From positions 248,001-312,000 of the forward strand of contig NZ_SACK01000002.1 in the NCBI RefSeq assembly GCF_004005815.1: a stretch of 64,000 nt of DNA. The letters run 5' to 3'. The notes beneath the pieces are model-generated. The model was given only the letters and a program-made list of their open reading frames with translations. It did no database searches and had not been told where the DNA came from. How positions within the stretch are numbered: the stretch's first letter is position 1; each line of letters opens with the position of its first letter. The stretch is from Mucilaginibacter limnophilus. GTDB taxonomy: Bacteria > Bacteroidota > Bacteroidia > Sphingobacteriales > Sphingobacteriaceae. Positions 33,778-42,344 of the stretch are shown in pieces. The position numbers and the translations under genes are program-made.

Positions 33778-34545
33778 TTGCAAAGTAACATATTTTCACG
33801 ATTATTTGTTGGACAAAATTTAGTGTCGCTTAAAGAAGTTGACTCCACAAATACATTCCTGAAAAATGTATTGTCAAATTCCAAGCCAGTACCCGACGGA
33901 ACGGTCATAATGGCAGAAGCGCAGTATGCCGGCCGCGGGCAGCAGCAAAATGGCTGGCATGCCGAACCAGGTAAAAACCTTACATTCAGCCTGCTGTTAA
34001 ATCCTGTATTTTTATCCATATCACAACAATTTGATCTTAACCGGGCAATAAGCCTGGGCGTTCATTATGCCCTCAAACCCATACTCGGCGAACCCTTAAG
34101 CATAAAATGGCCTAACGATATATACTATGACGATTATAAGCTGGGTGGGATTTTAATTGAAAACATTTTATCCGGAGAAAAAATTAAACATTCGGTTATC
34201 GGCATAGGTATCAATGTGAACCAGGACGAATTTCCGCCCCATGTGCCTAACCCGGTTTCGGTAAAGCAAATCTTACATAGTGATTACGATTTAAGGCAAT
34301 TATTATTGGAAATTTGCGGCGGCATTGAGGCTTATTACCTCAAGCTGAAAGCAGGTAGAACAGACGAACTAAGAAGCGGTTACCTTGACATACTTTACGG
34401 ATTAAACGAAAGCCGTAATTATAAGTCTAACGACAGCGTTTTTGAAGGAACAATTAAAAATGTGACCCCTGAGGGTTTACTGGTTGTAAATACTCTGAAT
34501 GGTGATAAATTGTTTGGCCTTAAAGAAATTGAGTTTTTAAAATAA
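33778..34545 (+). CDS. birA: Biotin-[acetyl-CoA-carboxylase] ligase
   Basis: 255 residues. The catalytic BirA domain without an N-terminal HTH, so it is a ligase and not a repressor. EVDSTNTFLK, GRGQQQNGW (ATP/biotin loop) and IKWPNDIYYDDYKLGGIL are diagnostic. The only start in frame is TTG at 33778, since the first ATG lies well inside the conserved region. It heads an operon with the split dsbD genes and pfkA (gaps of 6, 10 and -4 nt). Confidence 0.95.
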   Translation: MQSNIFSRLFVGQNLVSLKEVDSTNTFLKNVLSNSKPVPDGTVIMAEAQYAGRGQQQNGWHAEPGKNLTFSLLLNPVFLSISQQFDLNRAISLGVHYALKPILGEPLSIKWPNDIYYDDYKLGGILIENILSGEKIKHSVIGIGINVNQDEFPPHVPNPVSVKQILHSDYDLRQLLLEICGGIEAYYLKLKAGRTDELRSGYLDILYGLNESRNYKSNDSVFEGTIKNVTPEGLLVVNTLNGDKLFGLKEIEFLK

Positions 34546-34551
34546 ATAATA

Positions 34552-34998
34552 ATGAAGAAGATACTTGGATTATTAGTGATGGTGTTTATTTCGGTTAGTG
34601 CGTTTGCGCAGATCGAATCACATGTTAAATGGTCGTACGCGGCAAAAAAAGTAAGTAAAACAGAAGCGGTTGTTTTTATAAAAGCCACTATGGATGACGG
34701 TTGGCACATATATTCACAAAACGTTGCAGAGGGCGGTCCGGTAAAAACATCGTTTACCTTTGCGCCATCAAAAGACTTTACGCTTGTAGGCAAACCATCC
34801 GAGCCTAAAGGTATTACTAAGTTTGAAAAGGTATTTAGCATGAATGTTACCTATTTTGAAAACTCGGTTATATTTCAGCAGAAGATAAAGCTTAAGGCAG
34901 CTAAAACAACTGTAAAAGGTAAGCTGGAGTTTATGACCTGTAACGATACTAAATGCCTTGCGCCTACAGAGGTTGATTTCAGCATACCGGTAATTTAA
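34552..34998 (+). CDS. DsbD alpha-like exported domain protein
   Basis: 148 residues with a signal peptide ending near FAQ (about residue 19). The body matches the DsbD/DsbC alpha immunoglobulin-like domain. The redox pair is in FMTCNDTKCLAP (CxxxxC). The domain would pass electrons to periplasmic targets. In Escherichia coli it is fused to the membrane part of DsbD; here it is a separate gene 10 nt before the membrane protein. Confidence 0.85.
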   Translation: MKKILGLLVMVFISVSAFAQIESHVKWSYAAKKVSKTEAVVFIKATMDDGWHIYSQNVAEGGPVKTSFTFAPSKDFTLVGKPSEPKGITKFEKVFSMNVTYFENSVIFQQKIKLKAAKTTVKGKLEFMTCNDTKCLAPTEVDFSIPVI

Positions 34999-35008
34999 TT
35001 GCTGAAAC

Positions 35009-36715
35009 ATGGCCTTTTTAAAAAACATTAATTTTAAACACTTTGCATGCCTGTTACTGGTAACAGGCATTTTATTTAGTGGCATTTACACCGCAAAAGC
35101 ACAGGATACGGTTTCAACTGAAGGGATTGAGTTTACTGAAATACCAACTGCTGCCGACAGCATGGCTGCCGTAAAAAAAGCACAGCAGGAAAAGAAGGTT
35201 GAAAAGCCGCAAAAGAAAGAAGTGGTTGTTAAAGCTCCCGTTGAGCAGAAAACACTATGGCAGATATTTTGGGCCGGTTTTATAGGTGGACTTATAGCCG
35301 TTACTATGCCCTGTATTTACCCTATGCTGCCGCTGACTGTTAGTTTTTTCACTAAGAAGGCCGGTTCAAAAAGTAAGGGATTGTTTCAGTCGATTATTTA
35401 CGGTGTGTCAATCATTATCATTTATGTAGCGCTTGGCTTGCTGGTTACACTGATATTTGGTGCTGATGCGTTAAACGCCTTATCAACAAACGGCATCTTT
35501 AATATATTTTTCTTTCTACTGCTGATTGTATTTGGCATATCTTTTTTAGGTGCGTTCGAAATTACGCTACCAAGCTCACTTGCAAATAAGCTTGATGAAA
35601 ATTCAAATAAGTCGGGCCTTGTAGGGATATTTTTTATGGCGGCTACGCTTGTGGTTGTTTCTTTTTCTTGTACCGGTCCAATTATAGGGACGCTATTAGT
35701 TGATGCCGCTGCACGTGGCGCACGCCTTGGGCCGGCTATAGGTATGTTTGGCTTTTCGCTGGCTTTGGCATTGCCATTTACATTGTTTGCGTTGTTCCCA
35801 TCAGCGCTTAAAAGCCTGCCTAAATCAGGCGGGTGGCTTAACAGTGTGAAGGTGGTACTTGGTTTCCTGGAACTGGCATTCGCGCTAAAATTTCTTTCAA
35901 ATGTCGATCTCGCCTATCACTGGAACTGGTTCGACCGTGAGATTTTCCTGTCGCTTTGGATAGCCATTTTCTTCCTGATGGGATTGTACATTATTGGTAA
36001 GCTTAAATTTTCGCACGATAGTGACCTTGCTTACCTGTCGGTTCCCCGTATATTTTTAGCAATTATTGTTTTCGCTTTTGTGGCCTATATGATACCGGGC
36101 TTATGGGGGGCGCCGCTTAAATCGATCAGTGCGTTTTTACCACCGCCTGCTACGCAGGATTTTTACCTGTCAGATGTTGGTTCTGCTCCGGCTGTAGCGC
36201 AAAAAACATCAGTAGGCGAACCTAAATATGCCTCTATTTTTCAACGTGCCAAGGTGAAAGGTATTAACAGTTGGTACGACTATGATCAGGCCTTACAAGT
36301 ATCAAAAGAATTGAAAAAGCCTATTATGATAGATTTTACCGGCTGGAATTGTGTTAACTGCCGTAAAATGGAGGTTGATGTTTGGGAGAACCCTGAAGTT
36401 TTTAAGCGTTTGCGAGATGAATACGTTCTGCTTCAGCTATATGTGGATGACAAAACCGCATTGCAACCACAAGAAGTTTATATATCTGATTTCAGTGGCA
36501 AAAAAATTACTAATTTAGGCGCCAAATGGAGCGACCTGCAGGCCTCGCGTTTTAACGCAAATTCGCAGCCGTTTTATGTTTTGCTCGATAGTGATGGTAA
36601 CCTGCTGTCAGACAGCGTGGGCAACGAAATCGAACCGTCGGGCGCTGAATTTAACGTAAGCAAATACATTAAATTTTTAGATAGCGGTATTACTGCTTAT
36701 AAGAATAAACAATGA
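35009..36715 (+). CDS. dsbD: DsbD-type thiol:disulfide interchange protein (membrane beta and thioredoxin gamma parts)
   Basis: 568 residues. A leader segment of about 85 residues precedes eight or so TM helices. The membrane Cys pair lies in MPCIYPMLP and FSCTGPIIG. A C-terminal thioredoxin-like domain has CVNC at Cys448-Cys451. It carries electrons from cytosolic thioredoxin to the periplasm. The alpha domain is encoded by the preceding gene. The stop overlaps the pfkA start by 4 nt. Confidence 0.93.
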   Translation: MAFLKNINFKHFACLLLVTGILFSGIYTAKAQDTVSTEGIEFTEIPTAADSMAAVKKAQQEKKVEKPQKKEVVVKAPVEQKTLWQIFWAGFIGGLIAVTMPCIYPMLPLTVSFFTKKAGSKSKGLFQSIIYGVSIIIIYVALGLLVTLIFGADALNALSTNGIFNIFFFLLLIVFGISFLGAFEITLPSSLANKLDENSNKSGLVGIFFMAATLVVVSFSCTGPIIGTLLVDAAARGARLGPAIGMFGFSLALALPFTLFALFPSALKSLPKSGGWLNSVKVVLGFLELAFALKFLSNVDLAYHWNWFDREIFLSLWIAIFFLMGLYIIGKLKFSHDSDLAYLSVPRIFLAIIVFAFVAYMIPGLWGAPLKSISAFLPPPATQDFYLSDVGSAPAVAQKTSVGEPKYASIFQRAKVKGINSWYDYDQALQVSKELKKPIMIDFTGWNCVNCRKMEVDVWENPEVFKRLRDEYVLLQLYVDDKTALQPQEVYISDFSGKKITNLGAKWSDLQASRFNANSQPFYVLLDSDGNLLSDSVGNEIEPSGAEFNVSKYIKFLDSGITAYKNKQ

Positions 36716-37689
36716 CCCAAATAAAAAATATAGGAGTTTTTACTTCGGGCGGCGACGCGCCCGGCATGAATGCCGCCATACGCGCGGTTGTACGTACAGC
36801 TTTATACCATGACATGCAGGTTACCGGCATACGCCGTGGCTACGAAGGCATGATTAATGGTGATTATGAATTTTTACACCGTAAATCGGTTTCCAACATT
36901 ATACAACGCGGCGGCACTATCCTTAAATCAGCCCGCAGCGAACAGTTTAAAACTGCCGAAGGCCGTAAATTAGCGCACTATCAGCTTAAAAAGCATAATG
37001 TTGACGCGCTGGTGGCCATTGGTGGTGATGGTACTTTTACAGGCGCTAAAGCACTTTACGAAGAATTTGGCATTCCGGTAATTGGTTTACCGGGTACTAT
37101 TGATAACGACCTTACCGGTACCGATTATACCATTGGGTATGACACTGCTATCAATACCGTAATTAACGCGGTTGACAAGATACGCGATACTGCCGAATCA
37201 CACGACAGGCTTTTTATTGTAGAGGTTATGGGCCGTGATTCAGGTATGATAGCCCTGCGCACCGGTGTAGCATCAGGCGCAGAAAGTGTTTTAATACCTG
37301 AAAGCAAAGATGATTTGGTTGGTTTGTTTGACAGACTTGAAAACGGACGTAAAGATAAATCATCACGTATAGTTATTGTAGCCGAAGGTGAGCAGGAAGG
37401 CGGCGCATTCCACATAGGTAACATTGTAAAAGAAAAATTCCCGCATATTGATACTCGTGTATCAATACTGGGCCATATACAACGCGGTGGTAAACCAACA
37501 TGTATGGATAGGGTGTTGGCCAGCCGTTTGGGCTATGCCGCAGTTGAAGCGTTAAAAGCAGGCCGCAGTGGTGAAATGATAGGTGTTATTCATGATGAAA
37601 TAGCCTACACCCCGCTTGAAAAAGCTATTGAAAAAAGCTCAGAAATAAATCTGAATTTATTAAAGATAGTAGAAATACTGTCGCTGTAA
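36712..37689 (+). CDS. pfkA: ATP-dependent 6-phosphofructokinase
   Basis: 325 residues. GGDAPGMNAAIRAVVR, IGGDGTFTGA, GLPGTIDNDLTGTDYTIGYDTA (positions 114-135) and MGRDSGMIAL match bacterial PfkA (320 residues). Cytosolic glycolytic enzyme that makes fructose 1,6-bisphosphate. The ATG overlaps the dsbD stop by 4 nt, so it is the last gene of the birA operon. An imperfect inverted repeat follows. Confidence 0.97.
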   Translation: MTQIKNIGVFTSGGDAPGMNAAIRAVVRTALYHDMQVTGIRRGYEGMINGDYEFLHRKSVSNIIQRGGTILKSARSEQFKTAEGRKLAHYQLKKHNVDALVAIGGDGTFTGAKALYEEFGIPVIGLPGTIDNDLTGTDYTIGYDTAINTVINAVDKIRDTAESHDRLFIVEVMGRDSGMIALRTGVASGAESVLIPESKDDLVGLFDRLENGRKDKSSRIVIVAEGEQEGGAFHIGNIVKEKFPHIDTRVSILGHIQRGGKPTCMDRVLASRLGYAAVEALKAGRSGEMIGVIHDEIAYTPLEKAIEKSSEINLNLLKIVEILSL

Positions 37690-37702
37690 AGCGCACTTTG
37701 TC

Positions 37703-37787
37703 ATTTCGACGAGGTACAAGGAGAAATCTTCTGAAACATACATGCTTAATAGCAAAGTCTTAGAAGATTTCTCTCTACGTTCGAAAT
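37703..37787. repeat. Long imperfect inverted repeat (Bacteroidota intergenic element)
   Basis: Outer arms ATTTCG / CGAAAT and inner arms GAGAAATCTTCT / AGAAGATTTCTC, the latter 12 bp perfect. The element lies between convergent pfkA and a nucleotidase gene. The wording of its arms matches repeats I know from other Bacteroidota genomes. It may act as a bidirectional terminator. Confidence 0.75.
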
Positions 37788-37796
37788 AAAATCATT

Positions 37797-38327
37797 TTAT
37801 AGTAACAACTTCCCAACTTCTTCCCAGGTGTTCACACGCTCGTAATCGCAAACAGCAAGGTTATGGGGCGAAGTAAACAATATCTTCCGGCCGCCGAAAT
37901 TGATGAAGTTTTTAACGCGGTCGTCAATCATGATATCTACATCAACTATCTTATGTCCGCAGAAGACAATGTTGGTCCACGAGATAAAAGGAAAATGCTC
38001 GTTCAGCCATTCCAGCTTAGCTGTCATTGAGTATTTGAATTCCATCGCTGCCGATACAATGTAAACGTCATACTTCTCGTGCAACTGCTGTACAACAGGT
38101 ATGGCGCCTTCCATTACGGGAATATCCCTGAAAAAGCCGGGTTCGTTGATGTATTCTCTTAAGGTATGACGTATCTCTTCGGGCAATACTTCGTTAAATT
38201 CTTTACCGGGAAAATCGTTTATGCCAATTTTGGTGTTATGTCTTTGCTCGTATATGGTAATGAATTTGCCAATGGTATCGGCCAAAACCTCGTCCATATC
38301 AATGGCAATGCGTAGCTTATCTCTCAT
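37797..38327 (-). CDS. 5'(3')-deoxyribonucleotidase-like HAD protein
   Basis: 176 residues. The HAD motif I is IAIDMDEVLAD, with nucleophile Asp and acid Asp. ADTIGKFITIYEQR and the SAAMEFK (motif II) and DDRVKNF (motif IV) segments match the NT5C nucleotidase family. It would dephosphorylate deoxynucleoside monophosphates in the cytosol. Convergent with pfkA across the inverted repeat. Confidence 0.9.
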   Translation of the reverse strand: MRDKLRIAIDMDEVLADTIGKFITIYEQRHNTKIGINDFPGKEFNEVLPEEIRHTLREYINEPGFFRDIPVMEGAIPVVQQLHEKYDVYIVSAAMEFKYSMTAKLEWLNEHFPFISWTNIVFCGHKIVDVDIMIDDRVKNFINFGGRKILFTSPHNLAVCDYERVNTWEEVGKLLL

Positions 38328-38412
38328 AGTGTTAAAAATACACTTTTAAAACGTGTTTCAACTGTTATTATTTCATTATGAAAATAAGTGTTTTAAGTAT
38401 CGCAAATTTTTG

Positions 38413-38420
38413 TACCTTTG
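38413..38420 (+). promoter_or_regulatory. -7 box of rpsP
   Basis: TACCTTTG, a perfect TAnnTTTG match 55 bp before the rpsP ATG. The leader between them holds ACTCCGGGGG, a possible regulatory stretch. Confidence 0.65.
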
Positions 38421-38475
38421 CGTCCCCGCTGAAAGAAACTCCGGGGGTAATGTTGAATACATATTAAATTAAAAC

Positions 38476-39012
38476 ATGGCAACTAAAATAAGATTGCAAA
38501 GACACGGTAAAAAAGGCAAGCCTTTTTACTACATTGTGGTAGCCGATTCACGCGCTCCACGCGATGGCCGCTTTATTGAGCGTTTAGGTTCATACAACCC
38601 AAACACCAACCCAGCTACTATCGATATCAATTTTGATAAAACTTTTGAGTGGGTAGATAATGGTGCACAACCAACTGATACCTGCCGAGCTATCCTTTCA
38701 TACAAAGGTGTGTTGTACAAAAAACACCTGCAAGGTGGTGTTAAAAAAGGCGCTTTAACCCAGGAACAGGCTGATGCAAAATTTGCTGAATGGTTAGACC
38801 AGAAAGAAGGTAAAATCACCGGTAAAAAATCAAACCTAACTTCAGCTAAAGAAGAGGCACGTAAAGCTGCTTTGGCTGCTGAAGCTAAAAGGAATGAGGA
38901 AAGAGCTGCTGCAATTGCCGCTAAAAACACTCCTCCGGCTGAAGAAGAAGCGCCAGCTGCTGAAGGCGAAGAAGCTCCGGCTGCAGAATCAACTGAAGAA
39001 ACTGCTGAATAA
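38476..39012 (+). CDS. rpsP: 30S ribosomal protein S16
   Basis: 178 residues. The first 80 form the S16 core: [20 protein letters not shown] (1-20), [27 protein letters not shown] Lys/Ala/Glu-rich tail of about 90 residues follows, which is common in Bacteroidota S16. First gene of the conserved rpsP-rimM-trmD-rplS region, 81 nt before rimM. Confidence 0.97.
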   Translation: MATKIRLQRHGKKGKPFYYIVVADSRAPRDGRFIERLGSYNPNTNPATIDINFDKTFEWVDNGAQPTDTCRAILSYKGVLYKKHLQGGVKKGALTQEQADAKFAEWLDQKEGKITGKKSNLTSAKEEARKAALAAEAKRNEERAAAIAAKNTPPAEEEAPAAEGEEAPAAESTEETAE

Positions 39013-39093
39013 TTATAACATTCACACAACATTACATAATGGCGATGCACCTGAAACGGTCATCGCCATTGTTATTTAACAGGAAAGCATAGC

Positions 39094-39618
39094 ATGAAAA
39101 CCGAAGACCACTTCAGAGTAGGCACCATATTAAAAACTAAAGGGCTAAAAGGTGAGGTGCAGCTGTATGTTGACTTTGAGGGACTTGAAGCAATAAAATT
39201 CAATGCCGTATTTGTTGAAATAGCAGGTAAACTGGTGCCTTTTTTTATTTCATCAATTAAATATCCGCAAAAGGGTCAGGCTTATATATATTTTGAGGAT
39301 GTTGATTCGGTAGAAAAAGCATCTGTACTGGTAAAGAAAGATGTGTACCTGCCCAATAAACTCAAACCCAAAAAAAAGAAGGAAGAATTTACACTGAAGG
39401 ATGTAAAAGGCTTTATAGCTATTGACGAAACCCACGGCGAGCTTGGTGAAATAACTGATGTATTGGAATATCCGCAACAGGTTATTGCATCGGTTCGGTA
39501 CAACAACCGCGAAGTGCTGTTCCCGCTTAATGAGGCGATTATAACCGGTATTAATGCAGAAGATGGTGAGCTGTATGTTAATTTGCCCGAAGGGTTGCTG
39601 GATATATATATGGAGTAA
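39094..39618 (+). CDS. rimM: 16S rRNA processing protein RimM
   Basis: 174 residues. N-terminal RimM domain with FRVGTILKTKGLKGEVQ, linker, and PRC-barrel with ELGEITDVLEYPQQVIASVRY. It assists 30S maturation and binds S19. Follows rpsP as usual. The next gene in the classic order, trmD, is displaced by two inserted genes. Confidence 0.95.
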   Translation: MKTEDHFRVGTILKTKGLKGEVQLYVDFEGLEAIKFNAVFVEIAGKLVPFFISSIKYPQKGQAYIYFEDVDSVEKASVLVKKDVYLPNKLKPKKKKEEFTLKDVKGFIAIDETHGELGEITDVLEYPQQVIASVRYNNREVLFPLNEAIITGINAEDGELYVNLPEGLLDIYME

Positions 39619-39685
39619 ATATTTGTAAAGAATACTTGACTTTTGTAAAGTTTGTTTTACATTTGGTAAATTAAACTTTACAATA

Positions 39686-40129
39686 ATGAAAACACGTTTC
39701 TTATTTCCTTACCATTGGCGCAAAATTGGTGTCGCCTTATTTATCTTAGGTTTTATCGTATCTGGCTTAACTCTTTATTTTCGTGATGCTATAGCTATCT
39801 GGTATTTTGAGCATAACCCCAAAGGGAAGCCCTTATTTGATGAGCTCACACATGACATTTCCTTGCTACTGTGGATATGTGGCTTATTCCTCACTGCTTT
39901 TACAAAAGAAAAAATTGAAGATGAACAAATAGCACAGTTAAGGCTCGATTCGTTACAATGGTCGATTTACTTTAACTATGCTGTCTTAGTAATATGTATC
40001 ATTCTTATTGATAGTTGGCATCTTATGTTAGGAGTGGCTGCCCATTACATATTTACTCCGCTTATATTCTTTATAATTCGTTTTAGATGGGCTATATATC
40101 AGGCAAACCGTTCACTGAAAAACGACTAA
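39686..40129 (+). CDS. Small membrane protein paired with an XRE regulator
   Basis: 147 residues with four TM helices, among them IGVALFILGFIVSGLTLYF near the N-terminus. A conserved polar segment KEKIEDEQIAQLRLDSLQW sits between helices 2 and 3. Its partner is an HTH regulator 4 nt downstream. Such membrane-HTH pairs are widely scattered in Bacteroidota and Firmicutes; the membrane protein may control the regulator. No specific family is sure. Confidence 0.75.
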   Translation: MKTRFLFPYHWRKIGVALFILGFIVSGLTLYFRDAIAIWYFEHNPKGKPLFDELTHDISLLLWICGLFLTAFTKEKIEDEQIAQLRLDSLQWSIYFNYAVLVICIILIDSWHLMLGVAAHYIFTPLIFFIIRFRWAIYQANRSLKND

Positions 40130-40133
40130 GCGA

Positions 40134-40334
40134 ATGAAAAACACTATCCGCGTTGAACGCGCTATAAAAAATATTACCCAAGGTGAACTGGCTGATTTAA
40201 TAGGCGTATCCCGCCAAACTATAAACACCATCGAAAGCAATAAATACGTGCCGTCAACTGTGCTCGCGCTAAAAATAGCTCGGGTATTTAATAAGGCCGT
40301 TGAACAAATATTTGAGCTGGAAGAAGGGGATTGA
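40134..40334 (+). CDS. XRE-family HTH regulator
   Basis: 66 residues, one helix-turn-helix domain only. The pattern KNITQGELADLIGVSRQTIN, then ESNKYVPSTVLALKIARVF, then VEQIFELEEGD is the Cro/XRE type often called YgzD-like. Starts 4 nt after the membrane protein stop, so the pair is one operon. It interrupts the rpsP-rimM-trmD-rplS order. Confidence 0.95.
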   Translation: MKNTIRVERAIKNITQGELADLIGVSRQTINTIESNKYVPSTVLALKIARVFNKAVEQIFELEEGD

Positions 40335-40425
40335 GTTTTGTGTTTCAGAAATTGCAGATCAGAGGTTAGTTTTGCCAGTTTTTGATAAGCTAATTACTGC
40401 TCTCCAATCACTACTCACTAATCAC

Positions 40426-40433
40426 TATCTTTG
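40426..40433 (+). promoter_or_regulatory. -7 box immediately upstream of trmD
   Basis: TATCTTTG, a perfect match to TAnnTTTG, ends 5 nt before the trmD ATG. Transcription would start at or near the A of ATG, so a leaderless trmD message is likely. Confidence 0.6.
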
Positions 40434-40438
40434 CACCC

Positions 40439-41113
40439 ATGCGTTTTGATATTATAACCGTACTGCCCGGTTTACTCGATAGCCCGTTTGCACACTCAAT
40501 TTTGCAGCGTGCGCAAAAAAAAGGTATAACCGAAATTGTGGTGCACAACCTGCGAGATTATGCTACCAACAAGCATAAAAGCGTTGACGATTACCCTTAC
40601 GGCGGTGGCAGCGGAATGGTAATGATGATTGAGCCATTCGCGGCCTGTATTGAGAAGCTGAAAAGCGAACGCGAGTACGACGAAGTTATATTCATGTCGC
40701 CCGATGGTGAAACGCTTAACCAGCAGATAGCCAACCAGCTGTCGGTAAAAGGGAACATCATTATTTTGTGCGGGCATTACAAAGGTATTGACCAACGCAT
40801 ACGCGACCTGTTTGTTACCCGTGAAATATCCATTGGAGATTATGTGCTGTCGGGCGGTGAGCTGCCTGCGGCTGTGTTGGTTGATGCTGTGGTAAGGCTG
40901 ATACCCGGTGTATTGTCTGACGAGACTTCTGCCTTGTCTGATTCTTTTCAGGGCGACCTGCTTGACGCGCCCGTGTACACTCGCCCTGCCGATTGGAATG
41001 GGCATAAAATTCCGGATGTTTTGTTAAGCGGACATGCCGGTGAGATAGAAAAATGGCGTTTTGAGCAGGCACTCGAACGTACTAAAACCCGCCGGCCCGA
41101 TCTGCTGAAATAA
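40439..41113 (+). CDS. trmD: tRNA (guanine-N1)-methyltransferase
   Basis: 224 residues. Methylates G37 of tRNAs next to the anticodon, using AdoMet. [50 protein letters not shown] are all diagnostic and form the trefoil-knot fold. The start ATG at 40439 is 5 nt after a -7 box and 104 nt after the XRE gene, so it has its own promoter. Confidence 0.97.
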   Translation: MRFDIITVLPGLLDSPFAHSILQRAQKKGITEIVVHNLRDYATNKHKSVDDYPYGGGSGMVMMIEPFAACIEKLKSEREYDEVIFMSPDGETLNQQIANQLSVKGNIIILCGHYKGIDQRIRDLFVTREISIGDYVLSGGELPAAVLVDAVVRLIPGVLSDETSALSDSFQGDLLDAPVYTRPADWNGHKIPDVLLSGHAGEIEKWRFEQALERTKTRRPDLLK

Positions 41114-41269
41114 CTGCTGCTGTCGATTTTAGCTTAAAAAGAAAGCATTTTTCGCCACAGCAGACAAATATTATAAATTTTTAAAAACCGTTTTTAGTTA
41201 CCGAAAAAAATCCCTATACTTGCAATCCGATTTTTACGGGCTAAAAATCGCTTTTAAAGGCTAAAAATC

Positions 41270-41617
41270 ATGGATTTAGTAAAATTTGTAGAAGAGCAAT
41301 CAGTAGTAAAAAAAGAAGTTCCGTCATTCAAAGCGGGCGATACTGTAAGCGTACATTATAAAATCAGGGAAGGTAACAAAGAACGTATTCAGATTTACCA
41401 GGGTGTGGTTATTCAGCGCAACAGTGTTGGTACTACCGAAACTTTTACTGTTCGCAAAATGTCAAACGGTGTTGGTGTTGAGCGTATTTTTCCAATCAAC
41501 TCGCCAAACATTGAAAAAGTAGAAGTTAACAGCTACGGTAAAGTACGCCGCGCGAAATTGTTCTACCTGCGTGCACTTACCGGTAAAGCAGCCCGTATCA
41601 AATCAAAACGCGTTTAA
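41270..41617 (+). CDS. rplS: 50S ribosomal protein L19
   Basis: 115 residues. [20 protein letters not shown] and the C-terminal [20 protein letters not shown] match L19. It lies at the subunit interface. About 156 bp separate it from trmD; a weak -7-like TATACTTG lies at 41215-41222. A terminator follows within 30 nt. Confidence 0.97.
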   Translation: MDLVKFVEEQSVVKKEVPSFKAGDTVSVHYKIREGNKERIQIYQGVVIQRNSVGTTETFTVRKMSNGVGVERIFPINSPNIEKVEVNSYGKVRRAKLFYLRALTGKAARIKSKRV

Positions 41618-41642
41618 TTTCCGCTTTACAGCACTACGATAT

Positions 41643-41673
41643 AAACCTTTCCGTTTTACGGAGAGGTTTTTTT
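41643..41673 (+). terminator. Terminator after rplS
   Basis: 11-bp stem AAACCTTTCCG / CGGAGAGGTTT with one G-U pair, 5-nt loop, and a T7 tract. It ends the ribosomal gene cluster. Confidence 0.9.
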
Positions 41674-41694
41674 ATTTTTAGCTTTTAAACAGCT

Positions 41695-42075
41695 ATGGCG
41701 CTTCCCCAAAAATATCTGAACCGTAAAGAAGAAATATTTCAGAATTACCTTTCTCTTATTGACAGGCATATCGATGATATACTTACCGGTCGGGTTGAAA
41801 AAATGTATGAGCTACGGGATATGGCTGCCGAGTTATTTATTCATCCCGGGCATTTAAGCAACGTTATAAAAGTGCATACCGGCCTGCATCCATGCTATTT
41901 TTACGAAAAGAAACTAATTGAAATAGCCAAGAACCTTCTGCAAGACCCTGCCAACTCCATTGCCGAGGTTGCCCGGAAACTTACTTACGACCCATCAAAC
42001 TTCACTAAGTGGTTTAAGTTTTTTGAGAACTTAACGCCTTCTCAATACAGAAAGAGTTTAGCGGCGGAAAATTAA
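41695..42075 (+). CDS. AraC-type DNA-binding protein, HTH domain only
   Basis: 126 residues. The C-terminal two-thirds are the AraC double HTH: ELFIHPGHLSNVIKVHTG then IAEVARKLTYDPSNFTKWFKFFENLTPSQYRK (second at 90-121). There is no sensory domain, so it may respond to partner proteins or act constitutively. The nearest downstream plus-strand gene is the SDR at 43793, which is a frequent partner of such regulators, but a minus-strand gene separates them. Confidence 0.9.
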   Translation: MALPQKYLNRKEEIFQNYLSLIDRHIDDILTGRVEKMYELRDMAAELFIHPGHLSNVIKVHTGLHPCYFYEKKLIEIAKNLLQDPANSIAEVARKLTYDPSNFTKWFKFFENLTPSQYRKSLAAEN

Positions 42076-42217
42076 TTACATAATGGTGAAATTAACAGAA
42101 CCGAGCCTGACAAGCCCTAAATAACAAATAGTTCCGGCATCAGCATGACCGGACAGCACAGGCTAAGCTACAGCAAAAACTTTAAAAGGTCAGGGTGCAG
42201 CCGGCAGCTTTTCTTTG

Positions 42218-42251
42218 GTTCGTTTCTTTTGGCTGTCCAAAAGAAATGAAC
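42218..42251. repeat. 15-bp hairpin, repeat-like
   Basis: GTTCGTTTCTTTTGG / CCAAAAGAAATGAAC with a CTGT loop; fourteen Watson-Crick pairs and one G-U. It sits in a 270-bp gap between the AraC gene and the convergent DUF885 gene. The wording resembles dispersed repeats of Sphingobacteria, so it may be a mobile REP-type element. Confidence 0.6.
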
Positions 42252-42344
42252 ATCCACTGGCTATAATATCGCACAGAGCATTCCTAACGAAGAACTGAGT
42301 TTAAGAGATTGCGGGGCTTACAGCAATTACGTGCTTTTAATAGC

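Noticed and set aside
38529..39050. Ser/Ala-rich minus-strand frame over rpsP
   Set aside because: It arises from the Ala/Glu-rich S16 tail read backwards.
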